Shown: positions 23,976-36,236 of the stretch, one piece after another | Layout: each line of letters begins with the position of its first letter | Position numbering within the stretch: position 1 is the first letter of the stretch | Assembly: GCA_023525975.1 (NCBI GenBank) | Contig: CM042023.1 | Span: 13,900,501 to 13,964,500 of the forward strand | Length of the DNA stretch: 64,000 nt | Direction: 5' to 3' | Origin: Smallanthus sonchifolius | Lineage: Eukaryota > Streptophyta > Magnoliopsida > Asterales > Asteraceae | Program-made: the position numbers and the translations under genes | Notes under the pieces: generated by a model | Database searches by the model: none | What the model saw: the letters and a program-made list of their open reading frames with translations, nothing else | What the model was told of the DNA's origin: nothing

Positions 23976-25400
23976 AGGTAGAGTCTCAAGTACAACAAAC
24001 CTTGCTTGATGCACTCTAGCAAATTAAACGCAACTCTCATTCACGGTCAATGTTCACGCTTTGACACCGTTAGGAATGACACCATCGTCATTAGATCTTT
24101 TGTCTGCTCCATCTATTTGCTATACGTGGTCCCAAACGGAGATAATAATATCACATTTGAACGGTTCAAGCTTTGGATATGTTTGTATCGAAAGCAAAGA
24201 CTAATTTTCATGACGGCATAAGGCACATGCACTCACCGTGTCTCCAGCCCTCCAACGATCTCACACTGGCGCATGTACAATTCCACACTTTTGGTGATGG
24301 TTGTCAACGTCATCGACCTAGAGTTTATGTGGTTTAGTTTCTTTTAATATCAGATGCGGCTCCGTCTTTGGTATGGTCTACACCTTCACTGGCCAAATTT
24401 CTCCTTTATGTGGCTCGATGTGGTTCCAATCGACTATACAATTATTGACATCCTTTATTGTCCGACGAAGTTCTGAACGATCAAGCCACCAACATGTAAT
24501 CGAGACTCCATTTGTAGCCCAAACATTTGGCTCTCCATCTTCGTAGCTCAAACCATCAACAGTTCACCAATCGACCTTTTGGACTTCGGTCTCTTGATGT
24601 GTAAGCTTCCACATGCATGTGATATAATGGCTCTCAACGAAAAAGAATATCAAACACTTCTTCATACACAGTCGTTCGATAGACAAACTTCTACTCCGAC
24701 ATCTGGGCTGAACCCCATCCTCGATATGTTTTTAGACCTTGATCTTCTGCCAATATGGTCATAAAAAACAAGTTTCATAACAATTAAGCAGCGGCATATA
24801 CAGCAGTCTGACTGTGGTACAGTCGTAGCCCTACTGTTGACCTTTTCGTAGTATTGAGATTCGATTTGAATCTTGATCGTAATATGGAATATGAAACAAG
24901 CACTTATTGATTTCTTAACTTTTCCAATGTTTTATTCTACTCTTGTATAACTGTAGTATGAACTTTACAAATGGAAGACATGTTTTATAAACATATATCT
25001 TATTGTAACATTTAACCTACATGTTTAGATTTTAACATCACCAAGATAAATCTTTACAACGAACATGTATGCACAAACACACCACGCGTATTGATGGTAT
25101 CACAGAATATTGTCATGTATGCTCCTTACTGCGCTCTCCAAGTGTGCCTGTTTCTTCCTTACCATGACAAGTCTTTGTGAAGTAAGGATGAATGCTATTT
25201 ATACCGGCTCGTTTGAATTCAATCGATTTGGTTTGGAGATTTTGTTAGAGTTGAAACACGTGTTCAAAGGATAAGATGTTTGGTTGGAGAGTGAAAGAAA
25301 TTTGACTAGATTGATTATTTTTTTTCACATATTTCAATTACTTTAAATTTTAACAAATTGTGATTTTCTTTAACAATTACAATTTATTAAAAACCTCACG
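23976..25400. other. Unassigned region upstream of the helicase gene
   Basis: The part from 23976 to 24770 has a more balanced base composition than its surroundings but no sustained frame and no family I can name. It may be a decayed repeat or gene. From about 24780 to 25400 it is AT-rich and presumably includes the helicase promoter. No TATA box was assigned with confidence. Confidence 0.4.
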
Positions 25401-25539
25401 TTTATTTAAAAATGAACATGGGATCCTTGTGATCTAAAAATCTTAACTAACCGGATATCGGGCAAAGGGTTCATTTACAGTCAAAATTACTCTACGATCC
25501 AAGAAAACAACTTCGTCGTAACTGAACGATCATCTTCCG

Positions 25540-28500
25540 ATGAACAATAACGGCAGTAACTATAGCAACAATCGCCGGTATCCTCCCGGTATTGGCAACG
25601 GTCGCGGAAACGGTGGAGGATATGACGGTGGTGGCGGTGGTAATTTTCAACCAAACCCTAATTACTACCATCAACCTCGAAACCCTAATCAATTTCAGCA
25701 GCAGCGACAGCAACCACAGTACATGCAGAAACAACAATCTGGACAACAACACAATCAGCAACAGCAGTGGTTAAGACGGAACCCAAATCCTCCTGGTTCT
25801 TCTGCCGCTAATGCTAATAACGAAGTTGAGAAATCCGTATATTCAGACGGCAGCGTCGATTCAAGGTAATCTTTATAGTTCTGGTTTCTTATTTCGTTTT
25901 CTCCAACTTTTAATTGCTTTATTGTTCAACCGAATTGCGTTTTTATATATGTTTTAACTTTAATTTGGAAACCCTAACGCATCTTGTTGTAATTTGTCAC
26001 ATTGCTAGCAATTAGGTCATGCCATTCATAAATTGTTATATGAGTTATGTGACTGATCTGACCAAGCTATAAATCTATCTGAGTAAAGATTTATATAAGT
26101 GATTATATCTACATGTACTAAGTATCTGGATTAGAATACTTATGGCCGGTTATTATACCGGCTATAATTGACGTCTGTGTTATGATGTTTTAAGTGATTT
26201 AAGTAGATATAGTTATAAATAGAGGATGATCATGATATGTTTTAGCCCTTTTGGGTGCTTTTTTTATGAGCAATTCTGAAACTACCTCAAGAAATTTCAT
26301 AGAACTGATATAGGTTGATATGCGCTCCTTTATTTACTCATCATTCTTTTTGATCTACTAATGGTATTTGTAGATGATGCTATGTGACTATCAATTTCTG
26401 ATGTCAGTGCTTTCTACCAGGCTATATCTAAGGTGGATTATACCTCAAAGCTGATATGGTTCAATCCTTGAATTTATGCAGTCTGGTTTCTATCTCTCTT
26501 TTATACCATGTTGAAATTAGTTTAACTTATGCTAAATTTACAGCTGAGAAGTATAACTTGCAAGTCTTATTTCTCAGTGAACATACATATGTCAGTGTAT
26601 AAATGACATTTTTTTTCTTCATTTTTTACGTTTTATCATTAAAAATCTTCTTTCTGTCCCAACATGTGCATGTTTGTACTTTCTACAGTGAAATCATTGT
26701 TGTAATTTTCCCAAAGAGACTACATTTTAGTAGTTTTATTTAGCTCTTCAGTTTCTTGATTCGCATCCTTCATTTCTTTGTGCTTGTCTTTTGTTGTTTC
26801 TTGAACACTAGAGAAGTTACTAAATGTGACTTCATCCTACAAGTTACCAATTCTATTTGTTTTTCTTCTTCCACTTGTTACTTGTTAGGGAACTTGGTTT
26901 TAAAAAGCGCGCCTAGGCGCAAATCCCTTCGCTTTTGTGTACATAAGGCGCGAGCTGTACGAAAAGCGCACATAAAGATCAGGTGAGGCTCACGCCTCAT
27001 GTACGAAAAGCGCAGTGTGCATTAGGATGTTGTACAACATGCTTTTTAGGTTGTACATGTAGGTAATTTATATATTAAATCATATATAAAGCTGATTTAT
27101 AGCTAAATTTTGGGTAGAGGGTGCTAAAAACCTGTGAGATATATAAAACAAGTTATATAAGCACCTTGCGCTTCGTGTACGAAAAGCGGTGGGCTTTTGT
27201 GCTTTGCGCCTCGATTTTAGACCCCGTCGCCCGTGCGCTTCTCGCCTTTTAGAAACAAGTTAAGGAATGGTTATTTCTTTATATTAGATTGTTTTTTTGC
27301 ATCCTTTCAGCTATGCTAGAGTATTCATTTTCTTCTAAGTTGTTCTTGTACGTTGGATTGGAGGTAAAACATTTCCCAAAATTTTGGTCTTTTCATTAGA
27401 TCATTAGGCTTTAACTGAATAATGTTTGAAAATTGTTTGTCTTATATACAGTGTATTATCTGTAATCAGGCCTTTATGCTTTTATGTCTACTTGTGAACT
27501 TATATCTTTTTGCATTTTGTGAGTTTAGCTCTCAAGATTGGAAGGCCAAACTGAACATACCTGCAGCAGATACTCGTTACAGGACTGAGGTACATGTGCA
27601 TTTTCAACTCTTTTTTTTTGCTGTGATGCATTTTCTTTTCGTGTGTCTCTCATTTTCATTTAGTAGTTATTTATCCATTAATAATGTATCTAAGTTTGCA
27701 AAAATATAGTAAGTTCTGATTGTTATCTGGATATAAATGTTCTCGATGGTTTGGTTGTTACATGAGACCATAAGTGCATGATACTAGATGATCCAAATTC
27801 CAAATAGCAATATATATATATATATATATATATATACTTATTATGGAAATCAAACTGCTGAAAATTAGCATTTACAATAAACCTTTTTCAGGATGTCACT
27901 GCTACAAAAGGAAACGAGTTTGAGGATTATTTTCTAAAAAGAGAGCTACTTATGGGGATCTATGAAAAGGGTTTTGAAAGACCTTCACCTATACAGGAAG
28001 AAAGTATCCCTATTGCACTTACTGGAAGTGATATTCTTGCAAGAGCAAAAAATGGAACTGGAAAGACAGCAGCTTTTTGTATCCCAGCTCTTGAGAAGAT
28101 TGACACGGATAAAAATAATATTCAAGGTTAACGTTTTTCTAATCATTTTCTGTTAGTCCACCTCATGTGTTAATAGCCTCTGATAAGTCAGAATTCTTAA
28201 TTTGTTAAATGCATTGCATGTTTGTTGTATCTGAATAGTAGTAATTTTGAACAATATGCATTTTACTTCTAGCTAACTTGTGGCTTCTATGATAATTACA
28301 GTTATCATATTAGTTCCAACTAGAGAATTGGCTCTTCAAACCTCACAAGTTTGCAAGGAACTAGGAAAACATTTACAAATTCAAGTAATGGTCACTACTG
28401 GAGGAACAAGCTTAAAAGATGATATAATGCGCTTATATCAACCTGTGCATTTGTTGGCTGGTACCCCTGGAAGAATTCTTGATCTTTCCAAAAAGGGAAT

Positions 28501-31389
28501 ATGCAAATTGTCTGATTGTGCAATGTTAGTCATGGACGAGGTAAACAAATCTGTATATTTTATGCATATAGTATATGATGATAAATTCATTTGAATTTAT
28601 AGTAAAGATAATATATGTATATTTTTTTTTGTTTGTTGCAGGCTGATAAACTGTTGTCCCCAGAGTTTCAACCTTCAGTGGAAGAGCTAATTGGATTTCT
28701 CCCTGAGCAGAGACAAATTTTGATGTTTTCAGCTACATTTCCGGTTACAGTCAAAGATTTTAAAGACAGATACCTGAAAAAACCTTATGTTGTTAATTTG
28801 ATGGATGAACTTACTCTTAAAGGTATCACACAGTTTTATGCTTTTGTAGAAGAAAGACAGAAGGTCCACTGCCTCAATACTCTTTTCTCTAAGGTTTGGT
28901 CAAAACTGAATGTCTTTGTTTTGCTAGATATTGTCGATATATTTCATTAATCTTGATGTTTCATTAACAGCTGCAAATCAACCAGTCGATAATCTTCTGC
29001 AACTCGGTCAACCGAGTCGAGCTATTAGCTAAAAAAATTACAGAGCTGGGTTACTCTTGCTTCTATATTCATGCTAAAATGTTGCAAGATCACAGGAATA
29101 GGGTTTTTCATGACTTCCGCAGCGGTGCATGCAGGAATCTTGTTTGTACTGGTACATTTTTTATGCTTTGCTTTGCGAGATTGCCTTTGCAATTACTTTG
29201 TGTGAGGTTCTTTATGATCTGGTACATTTGGTTTCCCAAGGACAGAATTTTGGTCCAAGCTTAGTGTTTATTTTCAAGGTGGAAAGATGGGGGAGTCGGG
29301 TTGGGTTGACCCGGATCCACTTTTTATCGGTTTGTATTTTTATAGATATTTATGTGTTAATTTGCTTACTGATAATAATATAAATCTTTGAACAAAAAAT
29401 AAACTTTGGACAACCTTAAATCTGTTCAATATTTAGCTAAATTGTTTGATTTGACCCGGTTGAGATAAAACACAACCCTAATCGGTCCATTCATAAGTAA
29501 ATCAATGGAAATCACATCTAGTCTATTTATTACAAGTAGGGCTTTTTCACATATATTCTTAAGTTGGATCAATATTACATTCAGTGGCGGATCCAGAATT
29601 TGGGCAAAATTGAAATTAACTAATTATTTATAACACTTACCAATAGTTTAGGAGATCCGAGATCATCAAGATACAAATATGTACACTAATTCGAGGGTTA
29701 TTTAAAATTCAAATTAAACTAAAAGGTTTAAATAGTAGTCTAATTAAAACTATGGAACAAAAGTTGAAATATGATTACCCATTTATGTACTCTTATGTGC
29801 AAAATGAAAAAGTCAGTATTGGCTTTCCTCTCCTGTGTGTGCCATGCTATTGGTTCTAAAGATCAAGCTGGTAAAACACAAAACTTATAATTTCTTTTGA
29901 AAAGTCATCTGGGCCTACAGGGACCTACCCCCTCCCTATTAGACTAAGTAATATAGTATAGGGACTAGACTTGTAATATGGTGTTCTTATGTAAACCCTA
30001 AACACACACAATTACAATCTAATACAATCATATTACAAGGTTTAACTTGGTATCAGAGCTAGGTTACAACCACCTGAAAACATCTCCGGCGGGGCGGCCG
30101 CCGCCGCTCCGCCACACCTCTCTTTTCTTTACAAGTTTTTTTTTATCGTTCAATAACCAGATCCCCCACCACCAAACAACCGCGCTTAGTCTTCTCTATC
30201 CACTCCTACTGCCGCCGTCAACCACCACTGCCGCCTCCACCTATGGCGGAACCCTAGCCGCCATAGCGGCGAAACCCTAGCCGCCACAGCGGCGGTACCC
30301 TATCCGCCACCACAAACACCACCGTCGCTGCCCTAAAACCTAACTCCTCCCCGTCGCTGCCACTATACAACAGTGGTCGTTTTTCCGGCGACGTGCGCCT
30401 CGCGAAAGCCACAATGCTTTCAGTTCCGTTTATTCGAGGGTTGCATAAAAAAAAATAGAGATCTACAATAAGGGAGTTAAAAAAAAAAGGGGGAACAAAC
30501 CCATAGTTGTTGAAGAACTCCGGCGAACGACGAAGTGGTGATGGCCGGAAGAAGATTAGGGTTTTCCTAATGTAGTTTCGATTGGGCCTTTGAGGCTGGG
30601 CCTCACAAGCCCATTTACCATTGCTGTAAAAAAAAAATGTGTGACGGGCGAAAGCATGGTGGAGAAGGAGAAGACCCAACTATCTTTTTAGTTTTATGTT
30701 TTTATATTTTCAACCTAAATCTCTCCCGAGCTTAGTTTGCGGGGGAATATTAGACTAAGTAATATAGTATAGGGACTAGACTTGTAATATGGTGTTCTAT
30801 ATAAACACCTCCTTATGTAAACCCTAAACACACACAATCACAATCTAATACAATCATATTACAAGGTTTAACTCTCCCTATAAAGATGCATCTGCCATCT
30901 ACCTTCTATTATTTCACTTGTATCTTAAGATGATTCTTACCTTGATCCACACTAATGTAGAATATGGTTTGCCTTGACAGATTTGTTTACAAGGGGTATA
31001 GATATTCAAGCAGTGAATGTTGTGATTAATTTTGATTTCCCCAAGAATGCTGAAACATATCTACACAGGGTGATTTGAAGTTTTTTATTCTACTAAATAT
31101 AGCTATCTGTCTTTGAATGTTCATTGAATGAACTATGTTGGCCTTTGATTTTTAGGTGGGTCGGTCCGGAAGGTTTGGACATCTAGGGTTGGCTGTGAAT
31201 TTGATAACTTATGAAGACCGCTTTAATATGTAAGCATTATGTCATTTCCATGTAACATTTGATGACAATGCATAAGCAAGATTAACACATGCCAATGTGT
31301 TTATGTGCAGGTATAGAATTGAGCAGGAACTTGGAACCGAAATCAAACAAATTCCTCCACAGATTGATCAAGCAATTTATTGTCGTTGA
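25540..31389 (+). CDS. DEAD-box RNA helicase, DHH1/DDX6 class (plant RH6/RH8/RH12)
   Basis: Nine coding exons join in frame to 511 aa: 25540-25865, 27529-27589, 27892-28126, 28302-28540, 28642-28893, 28971-29151, 30981-31069, 31156-31229 and 31311-31389. The N-terminal 110 residues are Gly/Asn/Gln-rich and disordered-looking. The core has the Q motif (ERPSPIQ, Q164), Walker A AKNGTGKT (181-188), PTREL (213-217), TPGR, DEAD (286-289, split between exons 4 and 5), SAT (317-319), IIFCNS, RGID and HRVGRSGR (460-467). The tail EQELGTEIKQIPPQID is diagnostic for the DHH1 branch. In this family the protein is a cytoplasmic P-body factor for translational repression and decapping-dependent mRNA decay. 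All catalytic motifs are present, so the gene looks functional although introns 1 and 6 carry transposons. Choosing among RH6, RH8 and RH12 needs a tree. Confidence 0.95.
26893..27259. mobile_element. GC-rich MITE in helicase intron 1
   Basis: Ends CTTGGTTTTAAAAAGCGC and CGCCTTTTAGAAACAAG (imperfect inverted repeats). The 8-bp flanks are TTAGGGAA (26885-26892) and TTAAGGAA (27260-27267), seven of eight identical. It belongs to the family of 3665-4112 but is older by divergence of its ends. CTCACGCCTCATGTACGAAAAGCG-type words (core TACGAAAAGCG) recur inside. Confidence 0.8.
29290..29570. repeat. Intronic dispersed repeat (helicase intron 6)
   Basis: It has GTCGGGTTGGGTTGACCCGG, and later TTGAGATAAAACAC with TCCATTCATAAGTAA. 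The second part is shared with intron 6 of the C2/coiled-coil gene (57475-57520). The boundaries are not clear. Confidence 0.5.
29937..30873 (+). mobile_element. TRIM (miniature LTR retrotransposon), 937 bp, TSD CTCCC
   Basis: Direct terminal repeats at 29937-30047 (111 bp) and 30748-30873 (126 bp; the longer has an extra CTATATAAACACCTC). A tRNA-Met-type primer-binding site TGGTATCAGAGC follows the first repeat directly (30048). A polypurine tract GCGGGGGAA precedes the second. CTCCC flanks both ends (29932-29936 and 30874-30878). The LTR ends are not TG..CA but TATTAG and TTTAACT. The interior is about 0.7 kb of non-coding DNA, including GCCGCCATAGCGGCG-type words. It lies in helicase intron 6 in the sense direction. 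Confidence 0.88.
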
Positions 31390-32340
31390 CCTTTAAGAGA
31401 TGCTTGATTTTGGTGAGTAACAAGAATAATTTTGACCTATTTACTTATGATTGAGTTGATTCAGGTTATGTTTGATCTCTAATAGGTCAACCAGGTAAAC
31501 TCAACAAAATTAGCCTGAAAGGAAACAAGTCAATTAGTAGAAAGTCGCCCAAAGTGTATTTTTAATGCATAAAACCTCCTAAATCATTTTATTCACCTAA
31601 TTACCTGTAGATTATTATTAAAATAGTAAAGAATTTGTAAGCATATTTCACACACTAATTATATGTAAAGAAAATTTAAAATTTTAGGAGAAAGATATGT
31701 TTCTGGTCATTCCAATGTGACCCTTGTTTCAGTCCATACAAATTCTACCCGTTTTGACCCGTTACCCTACCAAGGTCTAGCCTTTGTCATTAGTGAGTCT
31801 TAACAGATCCTTTTTTACAGTGTACCCCACACATCATAACCCTGAAGTCATTTTGGAGGAAGAAGTAAGCTGCTAACAAGCAACGAGCCGAGGAATTCTG
31901 GATTTAAAGAAATGAAAGATAAATCTAGTTGGTTATTTTGGTAAATCGAGGACAAATGTTAGGTTTCTTTTCCGTTACCCTGTTTTTCTTTTAAGTTTTA
32001 GCATCTGTTCATGTACTAGATTGGCATGCATTTGTAGTAATCTTGTAGTTTCTTCTGCATATTCCAAAAAACCAAACAAAAAAAAAAATTAAAAAAAGGA
32101 AAAAAAAAAAGGAAATTAGAAAAGAGAGAAAAGAAAAAAAAATGTCTGAGCTTGTTTTAGATTTGTTATGTTGGTTATCAATTTGAGTTTTTCTTTTCTG
32201 TGTCTATGACTTTGTTCTAGACTTGTTTTTATTTGTGCAAGGACCTAATCTGGCTATCATGCTGGAAAGTGTTTTTTTTCTTATTTTTTTGTTTAGTACA
32301 CAACTGCTGCTGTTGTGAGGATTTCTGATTGTAAATTTGT
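31390..32340 (+). other. Helicase 3' UTR region
   Basis: After the stop the sequence reaches a donor-like GATTTTG|GTGAGTAAC (about 31412) and an acceptor-like TTTTTTACAG (about 31820), so a 3'-UTR intron is likely. Transcript sequence probably continues to an A-rich block at 32070-32140 or the T-rich tract near 32280. No other gene seen. Confidence 0.4.
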
Positions 32341-32562
32341 AGAGGCATACATTTTGAATTTAAAAAAAAAAATTAATCATGATAAATGTTTGTATTCACT
32401 CACATATGTAGAAGTATAAGCAGGTATATATGTGTAGATAGATGTGTACACATGTATATACATACCTAGATGTATACACATGTATGTTAATACATAGATA
32501 ATTAGATGTTTACATGTATATATGTTGATGCATACGTGTATATATGTATGACTCTGTATGTG

Positions 32563-32672
32563 AGGTTGGTTTCATTATGGTATATGATGAAACATAAACT
32601 TTTGAGTTTGGTTTCATTATGGTATATGATGAAACATAAACTTGAGTTTGGTTTCATTATGGTATATGATGA
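32563..32672. repeat. Tandem repeat, about 40-bp unit, 2.7 copies
   Basis: GGTTTCATTATGGTATATGA is followed by TGAAACATAAACTT and recurs three times, the last copy broken off. The flanking DNA at 32400-33110 is AT-rich with ATGTATA words and no gene. Confidence 0.85.
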
Positions 32673-33112
32673 CCGGCTACCGAAGAATTGATAAAAAATC
32701 ATATCCTTCTATTTTCAACCCTAATTATATATATATCTAACCCAAAACTTAAATTACATATATCCCCCTCTTTTATAAAATTACCCTTTTAACTTTATAA
32801 GAAATACGACTATTCTTATTCTATCGATCTCAACTCTAATCTTCTTATTCATTCTTCCGATCGATTATAACATCCAGCGTCGTTTTTTATTGATTCTATC
32901 ATCGAGTTGGGTATATATGTAATTAATGAAGGGGATATACGTAAATAAAATTTTGAGCCGGGTATATATGTAATTAAAAAAGTTTTTAGGGGATATATGT
33001 AATTGCCTCAACTTTTAAAGAATAACTACTATTTCGCAATCACAAAATGGGAGTATTTAGCTTTATTTTCAGAGAAGGAAGAGGTTAATGTATCTTTTGT
33101 TTATCAATTACA

Positions 33113-33471
33113 CTAGCTTAGAACCTGTGTACTACACAGAGTGAAAAATATCAATACATGAACATATACTATTAATAGAAAACAAAATAAAAAATATGTA
33201 AAAATTAATATATAATTAAGTTTAAAAAATACATTAAATAATATCCAATTTAATTTGTCTTTTATTATTGAAAACATAAGGTAGGTAATTATATTTCAAA
33301 GTTTCTTAAAATATGATACAATAATATAATTAATAATTTGTTTAAAAATATTTTGTTATTGAAAATATAGAAATGTATTTATTAAGAGAGAGAGGCGAGA
33401 AAAAGTTTATAAGAGTGAATATGAAGGCGACACGTAGCATTGACAAACCTTTATTTATTATATAGTATAGA
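33113..33471 (-). mobile_element. Short non-autonomous Helitron
   Basis: On the minus strand it starts TCTATACTATATAATAAA and ends in a hairpin (CTGTGTAGTACACAG) 9 nt before a terminal CTAG. It is flanked by A on the 5' side and T on the 3' side, the normal Helitron A/T target. There is no TSD or TIR, as expected. The same 5' end occurs at 53477-53450. Confidence 0.7.
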
Positions 33472-34048
33472 TTATATATAGGCAGTTTTTAAGTAAAAAA
33501 GTTGTTTTTGTATAAAGCGTGCAAAGTCCTTATATAATAACAATACTATAGTTGAATTAAAAGAACAAAATGTTTGATTTTAAGATATATATTTTTAAGA
33601 AGTAATAAAATATATAAAACTTGTTTACGTTAAAAAAAATGACGAAACTAAATAAAAGTTCAATGAATTTTCCTTTTCTGTTGTGTCACAAAACGAAATT
33701 GACACTACTTCATCTTAGCCATTGATTTGACTTGATCAGATCTACTTTACATAATTTTCATCCAAAATCTACTTTTTATTCCATCAAGTCTATATACATT
33801 TGGATTAATAATGGTAAACTTGTTAAAAAATAATAAACAAAAAACATGTAAGTATTTGCAAGTGCATTATTTAATAAAGTAAAAAAGATTTGCAAATAGA
33901 AAATATAATTAAAGAAAGGTGATTTGGTAGACAGATCTTCTGCTCAACGTATCACATCGGGATTTGATGTTATCAACATTTTGATTCTCTTCTACATTTT
34001 GTTTAAATATCACCGATCTTCAGTTCATTCACACAAGGATTCAAGTTT

Positions 34049-34270
34049 ATGAAACCGATTCAAAAGAGAAACAATATGAAATTTGTGGCCGTACTGGTTA
34101 TCGTAACGGCGTCGCTTCTGGTGGTGCCGCCGATACTCCCGCCGTTGCCGCCTCCGCCGATGTTGCTGATGTTGTTTCCGGTGGGGATTATGGCAGCGCT
34201 TATGTTAATGGTGATCGCGCCGGTTGAATTCCCGTCGGCTCATCGTTTGGATAATCAGATTCGGTTCTAG
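34049..34270 (+). CDS. ARGOS/OSR-type organ-size-related small membrane protein
   Basis: A single-exon frame of 73 aa. The centre is the OSR domain: hydrophobic segment VAVLVIVTASLLVVPPIL (about 13-30), proline bend PPLPPPP (31-37), and a second hydrophobic segment LLMLFPVGIMAALMLMVIAP (39-58). This helix-LPPLPPPP-helix form defines ARGOS, ARGOS-like and OSR1. Those proteins sit in the ER membrane, promote organ growth and dampen ethylene signalling; that role is inferred from the family. Start 34049 is the first ATG; an in-frame ATG at 34076 (MKFVAV) would give 64 aa and is also reasonable because the N-terminus is not conserved in the family. The length is within the family's short range. 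No intron is needed. Confidence 0.82.
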   Translation: MKPIQKRNNMKFVAVLVIVTASLLVVPPILPPLPPPPMLLMLFPVGIMAALMLMVIAPVEFPSAHRLDNQIRF

Positions 34271-34857
34271 TAGGGTTCGATTAGATTAGTCGAATCGCAT
34301 TGTTGTTTACGATTTGTTTGAATCTTATTTGTTGTTATTCAGGGTTAAAGCATACAACATAATTATAGTTTTTTTTTAATAGAAAATATATATTTGAGAT
34401 AATTATGTAGTTTATAACTTTATATCATGACTGATTTTTGTGTTCGAATCATAGGGAGAAACATAGAGAATGGAATGAAGAGGGTAAATCGGTAATTTTG
34501 CACCTTCGGTAATTGATATATGTATTGTTTAATATTAAAAATCAAAATAAAAAGATTAATTTAATACAAGGGAAAAAAAGGTGCAAAGTAAAAGATACTT
34601 GCGAGTGTAATTGATTTTAAGTTAAATAATTCATAATTATAAGCTATTCATAAACAGTTAATCCAACTGAATCACTCAAACCGAAAATCAATTGGTTCGG
34701 GTGGTTTAAGGTTTATACGGTTCCATTCACGATTTATAGTTTGAAAAATCAGGTTTTACGTTCGGTTTAGAGTTTGAAACTTAAAACTTGTTGTTTATCT
34801 TATTTAATTTTCTTGGGTTGATCATATAATATTCATGAACCATATTTTTATTGTTTA

Positions 34858-35184
34858 CAGAATAGTACCAAGTTTTTTTTTTTTTCCATTTTAGTCATTC
34901 AATTTTTTTTTCTCATTAAAGTCACTCAAGTTTCACGTGTGGTTCGAATCTTAAGAAGTTACTTTATTTGGATTTAATTATTATATGGATATGGTGAAAA
35001 TGAAATCGAAAGAGTAAACCAACATTTTCACTATATCCATAAAATGAAATCTAAAAAAAAGTAACATGTTAACCTGGTAATTGCGTAAAATTGGAACAAC
35101 ATGTGAAATTTGAGTGATTTTAATGAGACAAAAAGAAGTTTGAGTGACTAAAATGGAACTATGAAAAACTTGGTTACTATTCTG
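34858..35184. mobile_element. MITE-like inverted repeat
   Basis: CAGAATAGTACCAAG with CCATTTTAGTCA at the left returns in reverse complement at the right (TGACTAAAATGG, CTTGGTTACTATTCTG). Arms extend about 60 bp. No TSD could be identified. Confidence 0.65.
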
Positions 35185-35480
35185 TGCAGTTTTTCTTTAA
35201 AGTTTAATAAAAACTAACGATTTTAAAATAAAAATACTAGTTTAATTCGCCCAAGCCTTTAAACCAATGCGTTTTGGACAGTCTGAGTGTCTGACCAACC
35301 GACCCAACCTGATAGGTTTGGTTTGCCGTATTTAGAAACCGTAGTTAACATTTCGACCTAGAATTCACATCAAAATCGGCCGAACTACAGTACAAATTAT
35401 CAGCTTATCATTTGCTTCAAATCATAAAACTTATATTATATTTGCTTTAATATATTTCGTAGAAGTTAATATACTTATTA

Positions 35481-35834
35481 GGGTGAAGGGGCCATTAACC
35501 CATTTACTCATTTACTTACCAAAACTGTCCAATAAAATTTTGCTACCTCAAAACTACTCATTTACTCATATTTCATTAGAAACACCCTACTCATTTACTC
35601 ATCCACTTTTTATATAAAAAAACATTTAAATATGAGAGATGTGTGTGATAGTGGTGGGGTCCACTAGAAGTGAGAGAGTAGAGAGAGAGTGAGATCACCG
35701 AGTAAATTTACTCGTTCCATCTACTCGAGCATCCCTACTCGCACTTACCCGATCCATTGGGGGTGGTGTACCCTCTTTACTCGATTACCATCTTTCCTAC
35801 TCGGTTTCATCCGAGTAAGGTGTCCCCGTCACCC
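35481..35834. mobile_element. PIF/Harbinger-type (Tourist-like) MITE, TSD TTA
   Basis: Terminal repeats GGGTGAAGGGGCCA and, inverted, GGGTGACGGGGACA. TTA lies on both sides (35478-35480 and 35835-35837). The interior is rich in TTACTCG and CGAGTAA words. Confidence 0.8.
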
Positions 35835-36236
35835 TTATGAGTTAGATTATTAAATTTGACCTTAAAAAGGTCAAAAAGGCAGAAGAGTAATAAGGGGGTG
35901 AGTCTTGGTCCAGGGACAAGGATATGACTGCTCAAATACGCTTTAAATTAGGACTCCTGTTGATGTGAGTTGAGGCTTGTTGGGGACGGGGTTTGTTGTT
36001 TTGGTTCCTAGCCAATCTGGTCTTTTCACCATCTTTGAAGCAAAGTTATGGGTCATTAGTGGTAGATACACCATATCAAGGGGGTTAAGTGTAATTTACT
36101 ACTTCTACTTTTAGCCAACTTCCACCCTCCACTTTCTAAACTATTCCCACATATCAAATAATGGGCAGATTCACATTTTATATTTTGAAAATCCACTTTA
36201 CTCGAAAAAACATGTCTCAAAATTTTTTTTTTCTCA

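Noticed and set aside
25492..25761. Minus-strand frame of 89 aa (VIVTAVIV-type)
   Set aside because: Shadow of the Gly/Asn/Gln-rich first exon of the helicase.
30047..30679. Frames of 77 and 141 aa in helicase intron 6
   Set aside because: They lie inside the TRIM interior; no gag or other domain could be recognised.
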